Positions 1 to 4,212 of a stretch of DNA of 7,133 bases are shown piece after piece. The DNA lies in the NCBI GenBank assembly GCA_905214305.1, contig CAJMLK010000084.1, positions 1 to 7,133 of the forward strand, read 5' to 3'. The position numbers and the translations under genes are program-made. Positions within the stretch are counted from its first letter, which is position 1, and each line of letters opens with the position of its first letter. The DNA is from an uncultured bacterium. Its GTDB lineage: Bacteria > Desulfobacterota > Desulfovibrionia > Desulfovibrionales > Desulfovibrionaceae. The notes beneath the pieces were generated by a model that was not told the DNA's origin, did no database searches, and saw only the letters and a program-made list of their open reading frames with translations.

Positions 1-29
1 TCCAGCTTTACCGATTCGGGGAGGGTGAA

Positions 30-66
30 CAACCTATTGGAACACTACAACTAGGTCAACTATTGG
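30..66 (+). promoter_or_regulatory. Candidate operator: repeated CTATTGG plus ACCTA/TAGGT inverted repeat
   Basis: CTATTGG occurs twice just upstream of the first gene (34-40 and 60-66), 26 bp apart, each preceded by a CAAC-like stretch. Between them lies an inverted repeat, ACCTA (32-36) and TAGGT (52-56), extendable with a one-base offset by TTG/CAA. The first gene carries a PadR-type DNA-binding domain and PadR proteins commonly repress their own promoters, so this is a reasonable autoregulatory site. It does not match the classical ATGT-N8-ACAT PadR operator, and I see no convincing -35/-10 pair in the 73 bases available. The promoter may lie upstream of the window. The assignment is inference. 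Confidence 0.3.
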
Positions 67-73
67 GGCTGCC

Positions 74-1468
74 ATGAACAAAACAGATCTGTTTGCCGAC
101 TGCCCATGCTCCGGCAGCACGCTGCAACGCTTTGTGCAGCCGCTGGTCATGTCATTGCTGGCACGGGGGCCGCTGCACGGTTATGTGATCATGCAGCAAC
201 TGGGGGCCATGCCGTTCTGGGGGGCTTCGCCGCCCGATCAGGCAGGCGTATACCGGCTGCTCAGGCTTATGGAAGGCAGGGAGCTGCTTGCTTCTCATGA
301 GGAAGGCGGCGTCACCAGAGGGCGTCGCGTTTTTACGCTGACGGAGCATGGGCGGGCGTGTCTTGCCCGCTGGGAGGATACGCTGCAAGAGCATCGGCGT
401 ACTGTGGACGACGTGCTGGCTCTGGTACGCGAGGCCAATGCCGTGGACCGGCAGTTCATGGCTGTGGTGGAGCGTGTGGCTGCCGGAGCCATGCGTGGCG
501 TGCTGCCGTCCTGTCAGGACATTGTCCGCCTGCTGGATGTCAGCCCGTCATCGACAGAAGCGGCGTTTTTGGGACGCAGGGCCCGTGAAATGGCCCATGC
601 CGTGGCTGGCAACAGGGGACGCGTCTGGAGCGCCGTTGGCGTCGATTGCCGTCCCTGTCCAATGAACTGCGGCTTCTGCGCTTTTGGGGAAAAGTGGGGC
701 CTTGTATCGCGCCCGTACGAATGGCCCTGTGGGCAGATAGTGGCCGCGGCGCGAAAGTTTGTGGAGCAGGGCGCGTCCTGGGTGACCTTGCGCACCACGG
801 AATTCTACAGTCTGCCCAGGCTGCTTGACCTTGTGCGCGCATTGCGCGCCGAGGTTTCCGGCAGCTATGCGGTGGTAGTCAATACCGGAGAATTCGGGCC
901 GGAGCAGGCCAGCGCCATGCGCACGGCGGGCGTTGGTGTGGTCTACCATTCATTGCGACTGGGCGAGGGCAGGACCACCTGCTTCAAGGTTGAAGAGCGC
1001 CTTGCCACGCTGGCGGCGGTGCGCGATTCAGAGCTGGCGCTGGCGCATCTGGTGGAGCCCGTGGGGCCGGAGCACAGCAATGAAGAGCTTGCCCATGTGC
1101 TGCTGACGGCTTTGTCTCACGGGGCGGCCCTGTGCGGCGTCATGGCGCGTGTCAATGTGCGCGGCACTCCGTGCGGCGATGCGGCCCAGACGCCGACAGC
1201 ACCCTTGCGGCTGGCACAGATAGCGGCAGTGACGCGCCTTGCCGGCGGTGTGCAGACACCGGACATTTGCGTGCACCCGCCCACGCCCGAAGCTCTGGAC
1301 TGGGGGGCCAATGTGCTTGTGGTGGAATCCGGCGCAGTGCCACGATCCGATACGGAAAGTGCGGAAGAATGGCAGGGATTTACGGTGCGGGATGCTCTGG
1401 GCATGCTGCTTGAGGCCGGGTATGCCCTTGATGCGCCTTGCACACAGCCGTCCGGTCTGGATCAGTGA
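74..1468 (+). CDS. PadR winged-helix domain fused to biotin-synthase-like radical SAM protein
   Basis: A 464-residue cytoplasmic protein with two parts. Residues about 17-120 match a PadR-family winged helix: the opening RFVQPLVMSLLARGPLHGY, the recognition region GVYRLLRLMEGRELL, the wing RGRRVFTLTEHGRACL, then a helical dimerisation-like segment. Residues about 125-455 look like a full biotin-synthase-type radical SAM TIM barrel. The 4Fe-4S/SAM motif is C195-x3-C199-x2-C202 (CPMNCGFC), with an extra Cys192 three residues earlier. Later blocks fit BioB order: NTGEF (270-274), a GVGVVYHSLRLGEG stretch, EPVGPEHS (328-335), RGTPCGDA (363-370), and GANVLVVESG near the end. The three cysteines that hold the second 2Fe-2S sulfur-donor cluster in true BioB have no counterpart at the equivalent strands, so biotin synthesis is unlikely. 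HydE, PylB and CofH/MqnE-like chemistries are all possible; the FCAF string recalls MqnE/CofH. The ATG is preceded by GGGG at 65-68. The gene heads an operon with an ABC importer. Domain calls are firm; the reaction is unknown. Confidence 0.85.
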   Translation: MNKTDLFADCPCSGSTLQRFVQPLVMSLLARGPLHGYVIMQQLGAMPFWGASPPDQAGVYRLLRLMEGRELLASHEEGGVTRGRRVFTLTEHGRACLARWEDTLQEHRRTVDDVLALVREANAVDRQFMAVVERVAAGAMRGVLPSCQDIVRLLDVSPSSTEAAFLGRRAREMAHAVAGNRGRVWSAVGVDCRPCPMNCGFCAFGEKWGLVSRPYEWPCGQIVAAARKFVEQGASWVTLRTTEFYSLPRLLDLVRALRAEVSGSYAVVVNTGEFGPEQASAMRTAGVGVVYHSLRLGEGRTTCFKVEERLATLAAVRDSELALAHLVEPVGPEHSNEELAHVLLTALSHGAALCGVMARVNVRGTPCGDAAQTPTAPLRLAQIAAVTRLAGGVQTPDICVHPPTPEALDWGANVLVVESGAVPRSDTESAEEWQGFTVRDALGMLLEAGYALDAPCTQPSGLDQ

Positions 1469-1491
1469 CGCATATCAATGGATCAGTGACG
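1458..1491 (+). repeat. 13-bp direct repeat spanning the stop codon of the first gene
   Basis: TGGATCAGTGACG occurs at 1458-1470 and again at 1479-1491, a 21-bp period. The first copy contains the TGA stop of the PadR/radical SAM gene and the second repeats the same codons and stop downstream. It looks like a small tandem duplication of the gene's 3' end, with the two copies starting to diverge after the 13 shared bases. It lies in the 50-bp gap before the substrate-binding protein gene. No function is evident. Confidence 0.6.
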
Positions 1492-1506
1492 TATGGATGC
1501 TTTGAC

Positions 1507-1512
1507 AGGAGG
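1507..1512 (+). promoter_or_regulatory. Shine-Dalgarno sequence AGGAGG setting a GTG start
   Basis: A perfect AGGAGG lies six bases (AAAAAC) before GTG at 1519. It decides the start of the substrate-binding protein. The longer in-frame ATG at 1438 would overlap the previous gene, lacks such a site, and would put 27 extra polar residues in front of the signal peptide. Confidence 0.85.
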
Positions 1513-1518
1513 AAAAAC

Positions 1519-2532
1519 GTGGCGGCATGGAAAAACATCGTAACCGGCGCGCCCCTGCGGAACCTGCGTCTGGTTTTGGCTGGTCTGGGCATTGCGGGCC
1601 TTGTCCTGTCCGGTATGGCAAAAATGGCGTGCGCGTCTGAAACCTGGCGCGTGGGGACCTGGAAGACCGCCCAGACCATACAGCCATTTTTGTATGAGCA
1701 ATATGCCTTGCCAGAAAACCCCGGCCTGAAGGTGGACGTGCGGCCGTTTACCAATCCGGCGGATCAGAAAGCTGCCCTGCTGGCGCAAAGTCTGGACATG
1801 ACCGGAACCACGCTGGCTCTGGCAATTCAGGCGGCGTCACGGGGCGAGCCTGTGCGGCTGGTGGCGGCGCTGGGCAACAGGTGTTCGGCCCTTGTGACGG
1901 CAAAAGACGGGCCTGTCAGAACGCCGGCCGACCTCAGGGGAAAGCGCATTGCCTATGTTCCGGGAACCATGCACGAAATATTGCTGCGCGAGGTCTTGCA
2001 CCGGGAGGGCATTGATCCCGTCAGGGATGTCACGCTCATGCGCATTGATTTTTTTGATATGGGCACGGCTCTGGCAAAAGGCAATGTAGATGCCTTTCTG
2101 TCTGGCGAACCTTTTCCCGCACAGGCGGTCATGCAGGGCTACGGCCGCATTCTCGCCTATCCGTACTATGGCGACAGCATCGGAACCATCAACAGCGGCA
2201 TGCTCATGCGCGCGGATTTTATCAGGGAACATCCAGACACGGCCATGCGCATGGTGGCAGCGCACAAGGCGGTTACAGAAGCGCTGACTGCGGACAGAAA
2301 GCTGTGGCTTGATTCTGCGGCGTCGCTGTTCGGTGTGGACAGAGAGCTGCTCCAGGCGTCTGCGGAAAATATGGAACTGGCCTGGGACATGGACGATGCC
2401 TTCATGCTGCGGCTGGCGGCCCTTGGTGCGCGCATGAAAGAACTGGGCATCATTGAGCGGGAGCCGGACTATGCCACGCTTGTGGACCGCAGCTTTGTGG
2501 ATGCCCTGCGGGCAAAAAAACAGCATGACTAG
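1519..2532 (+). CDS. ABC transporter periplasmic substrate-binding protein, NitT/TauT/SsuA (NMT1-like) type
   Basis: A 337-residue exported protein that should capture the substrate for the importer encoded by the next two genes. The GTG start follows a perfect AGGAGG. The N-terminus is a Sec signal peptide: basic residues Lys5, Arg14 and Arg17, a hydrophobic core at about 18-33 (LVLAGLGIAGLVLSGM), and likely cleavage at MACA-SE (about 39/40). The lone Cys38 lacks a proper lipobox, so a soluble periplasmic protein is favoured. The mature part shows the class II binding-protein pattern of NrtA/SsuA/TauA: a beta strand then PADQKAALLAQSLDMTGTT in lobe 1, PADLRGKRIAYVPGT (136-150) at the lobe crossover, GTALAKGNVDAFLSGEPFPAQA (ending about 204) with the usual acidic/aromatic pocket region, and a helical C-terminus. 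Family members bind sulfonates, nitrate, or pyrimidine thiamin precursors; which one applies here cannot be told. The 3' end overlaps the permease start by 8 bp. Confidence 0.85.
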   Translation: MAAWKNIVTGAPLRNLRLVLAGLGIAGLVLSGMAKMACASETWRVGTWKTAQTIQPFLYEQYALPENPGLKVDVRPFTNPADQKAALLAQSLDMTGTTLALAIQAASRGEPVRLVAALGNRCSALVTAKDGPVRTPADLRGKRIAYVPGTMHEILLREVLHREGIDPVRDVTLMRIDFFDMGTALAKGNVDAFLSGEPFPAQAVMQGYGRILAYPYYGDSIGTINSGMLMRADFIREHPDTAMRMVAAHKAVTEALTADRKLWLDSAASLFGVDRELLQASAENMELAWDMDDAFMLRLAALGARMKELGIIEREPDYATLVDRSFVDALRAKKQHD

Positions 2533-3301
2533 GCTGGCAGGCGCCCGGATTTTGCCCTGGTGTCTGCCGCTTTTTTTGCTGGCGGCATGGTGGGGGGCTG
2601 CGGCGCTTGAAGCTGTGCCGGGCTGGCTTTTGCCGTCGCCTGTGGAGGTGGCACGTACCGTGTACGTCTATGTGGTAGGGATCGGTGACGGGCCATATGG
2701 CGGACGCTTCCGGCACGATGCCGTTGCAAGTCTGGCGCGCGTGGGCTGCGGCTATGCGCTGGCCGTTGTGCCCGGCCTTGTGCTCGGGCTGTGGTCGGGC
2801 CGCAGCGTAACAGTGGCGCGTCTGCTGTCGTTTACGGTCAACGGCGTCAAATCCGTGCCCGGCATCAGCTGGCTGCCGCTGGCCCTCATATGGCTGGGCG
2901 TGGGTTTTATGACCACCGTCAGCCTTATCGCCTTGGCGGGCTTTTTTCCCGTATATTTCAGCGCGGCGGCGGCCGCCGCCTCTGTGCCGCAAGACCTGCT
3001 CAATGCCGGGCGCATGCTTGGCTGCTCCCGCATAACACTTTTTACCCGGGTCATATTGCCCTGGGCCATGCCGCAGGTGTGCGCAGGCCTGCGCGTGGCT
3101 CTGGGCATGAGCTTTGCGTATCTGGTGCTGGGCGAGCTGACGGGCGTGCCGGACGGCCTTGGCGCGCTTATCATGGATGCCCGCATGAACGGCCGTGTGG
3201 ATATTCTTTTGACCGGCATAGTGCTTATTGCCGCTCTGGGCAGTGTCTGCGACGCACTGCTTGTCAGGGTTTTGCGCCGCCTGCCGGGGGCCGCCCGATG
3301 A
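2525..3301 (+). CDS. ABC transporter permease, NitT/TauT/SsuC type (binding-protein-dependent transport inner membrane component)
   Basis: A 258-residue inner-membrane protein forming the translocation channel, presumably as a homodimer because only one permease is encoded. Hydrophobic segments are visible at about 10-31, 70-90, 115-145 (probably two), 185-210 and 228-250, giving about six helices. The cytoplasmic EAA-type loop that docks onto the ATPase is at about 160-179: NAGRMLGCSRITLFTRVILP, carrying the characteristic LG and F-x-x-V-x-L-P. The preceding H-D-A-V-A-S-L-x-R-V block (64-73) and the P-G-I-S-W-L-P-L segment (112-119) are also typical of SsuC/TauC permeases. I chose ATG at 2525, inside the last codons of the binding protein (ATGACTAG overlap), over the in-frame ATG at 2453 because the extra 24 residues are the out-of-frame tail of the upstream gene. 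The overlap suggests translational coupling. The stop overlaps the ATPase start. Confidence 0.87.
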   Translation: MTRLAGARILPWCLPLFLLAAWWGAAALEAVPGWLLPSPVEVARTVYVYVVGIGDGPYGGRFRHDAVASLARVGCGYALAVVPGLVLGLWSGRSVTVARLLSFTVNGVKSVPGISWLPLALIWLGVGFMTTVSLIALAGFFPVYFSAAAAAASVPQDLLNAGRMLGCSRITLFTRVILPWAMPQVCAGLRVALGMSFAYLVLGELTGVPDGLGALIMDARMNGRVDILLTGIVLIAALGSVCDALLVRVLRRLPGAAR

Positions 3302-4035
3302 AGGCATGGTTCATTTGCCGCAACCTGCAAAAAAGCTATGGCGGCCGCAGTGTTTTGCCGGGTATTGATCTGACCTTGCAGTCCGGGTCGATAACGGCGT
3401 TTATTGGCGCCAGCGGCTGCGGAAAAAGCACTCTTCTGCGCGTTGTGGCTGGCCTTGAGTCACCGGACGCCGGGGAGATGCTGCTTGAAGGCGTACCGTG
3501 CGGAGGTCCGGGCATGGACAGGGTTATGGTATTTCAGGACGATGCCCTGTTTCCCTGGCTGAGTGTGGCGGAAAATGTGGTTTTTGGGCTTGAAAATGCA
3601 GGCATGCCACCGGCACTGCGCCAGCAACGTGCGCGGGAGCTGTTGGCGCTGGTGGGGCTGGAACAGTGGGAACAGTCCCTGCCTTCGACGCTTTCAGGGG
3701 GCATGCGGCAGCGCGTGGCACTGGCACGGGCGCTGGTGCTCCGTCCGAAGCTTTTGTTGCTTGATGAACCCTTCGCCGCTCTGGACGCCATCACGCGCTC
3801 CCGCATGCAGGCGCTGCTGGCAAGCTTGCAGGCACGAACCGGAGTCACCGTGCTCATGGTCACCCACGATGTGGCAGAGGCATGCCTTTTGGCGGATACG
3901 GTTCATTTGATGGGAACAGGCGCGGGCATCGTGGAAAGCTGGGCCGTGGAGGCCCCGCGCCCCAGAGATGTTGATGACCCCGCTCTTGTTCCGTTCAGGG
4001 CGCGACTTCGCGCAACGCTGGAAGCTGTCATGTGA
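3298..4035 (+). CDS. ABC transporter ATP-binding protein, NitT/TauT/SsuB type
   Basis: A 245-residue cytoplasmic ATPase that powers the importer. All nucleotide-binding motifs are present and intact: Walker A GASGCGKST (37-45), Q-loop Gln80 in MVFQDDALFPW (77-87, the wording typical of NrtD/SsuB/TauB proteins), ABC signature LSGGMRQR (132-139), Walker B LLLLDEP (152-158), D-loop ALD (161-163) and switch His190 in MVTHD. Length is normal for the subfamily, with no extra regulatory C-terminal domain. The start is ATG at 3298, overlapping the permease stop by 4 bp (ATGA), with GGGGG at 3286-3290 as a possible ribosome site. An upstream in-frame extension to 2791 exists but is only the shadow of the permease gene. 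It is the last gene of the operon, and a terminator follows 28 bases later. Confidence 0.92.
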   Translation: MKAWFICRNLQKSYGGRSVLPGIDLTLQSGSITAFIGASGCGKSTLLRVVAGLESPDAGEMLLEGVPCGGPGMDRVMVFQDDALFPWLSVAENVVFGLENAGMPPALRQQRARELLALVGLEQWEQSLPSTLSGGMRQRVALARALVLRPKLLLLDEPFAALDAITRSRMQALLASLQARTGVTVLMVTHDVAEACLLADTVHLMGTGAGIVESWAVEAPRPRDVDDPALVPFRARLRATLEAVM

Positions 4036-4062
4036 TTCCGGAAAAACCCGGATTCAGCGACA

Positions 4063-4105
4063 AAACCGGACGTCCCGCAAAAGAGGTGACGTCCGGTTTC
4101 TTTTT
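4063..4105 (+). terminator. Rho-independent terminator of the PadR/radical SAM-ABC operon
   Basis: A perfect 12-bp stem (AAACCGGACGTC at 4063-4074 pairing with GACGTCCGGTTT at 4088-4099), a 13-base loop and a following CTTTTT run. It sits 28 bases after the ATPase stop. Read on the minus strand the stem is followed by a shorter T run (CCGGTTTTG), so it may also stop transcription from the convergent repeat-protein gene. Confidence 0.9.
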
Positions 4106-4126
4106 GCTCGTTGTTTGGGTTGCTGA

Positions 4127-4196
4127 CTGTTCACTCTTCTCAAGCTTCGGCCAGTTGTCACCGTAACGGTTTTCTGGGCAGGAAAAGAGTGAACAG
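4127..4196 (-). other. Perfect 12-bp inverted repeat downstream of the repeat-protein gene
   Basis: CTGTTCACTCTT (4127-4138) is the exact reverse complement of AAGAGTGAACAG (4185-4196), with a 46-base loop. The loop holds a smaller palindrome, ACCGTAACGGT (4160-4170), flanked by CCAG/CTGG. It begins 16 bases after the stop codon of the minus-strand gene, so it would form an extended structure in the 3' untranslated mRNA. The outer stem lacks its own T tract, so it is not a standard terminator. It could be an mRNA-stabilising structure, part of a two-hairpin termination region, or a protein-binding site. Confidence 0.55.
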
Positions 4197-4212
4197 CCTT
4201 TGGAACTTTTGC

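Noticed and set aside
1..14. First bases (TCCAGCTTTACC) resembling the reverse complement of the putative IS end at 7080 (TCCAGCCTACC)
   Set aside because: Only about 9 of 14 positions match without gaps and the stretch does not end in CA, so it is most likely chance.
74..1468. Annotation of the first gene as biotin synthase or aminofutalosine synthase
   Set aside because: The BioB auxiliary-cluster cysteines are missing and the FCAF string alone is too short to assign MqnE/CofH; the N-terminal PadR domain is foreign to both.
1438..1518. Upstream ATG extension of the substrate-binding protein
   Set aside because: The GTG at 1519 has a perfect Shine-Dalgarno and gives a clean signal peptide; the extension overlaps the previous gene.
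2791..3297. Upstream extension of the ATPase frame
   Set aside because: It lies wholly inside the permease in another frame and encodes no ABC-like sequence; the ATGA overlap start at 3298 fits the family length.
2450..3307. Minus-strand open frame (285 codons) opposite the permease
   Set aside because: The sense strand encodes a clear permease with an EAA loop; the antisense product is a low-information His/Gln/Arg-rich shadow.
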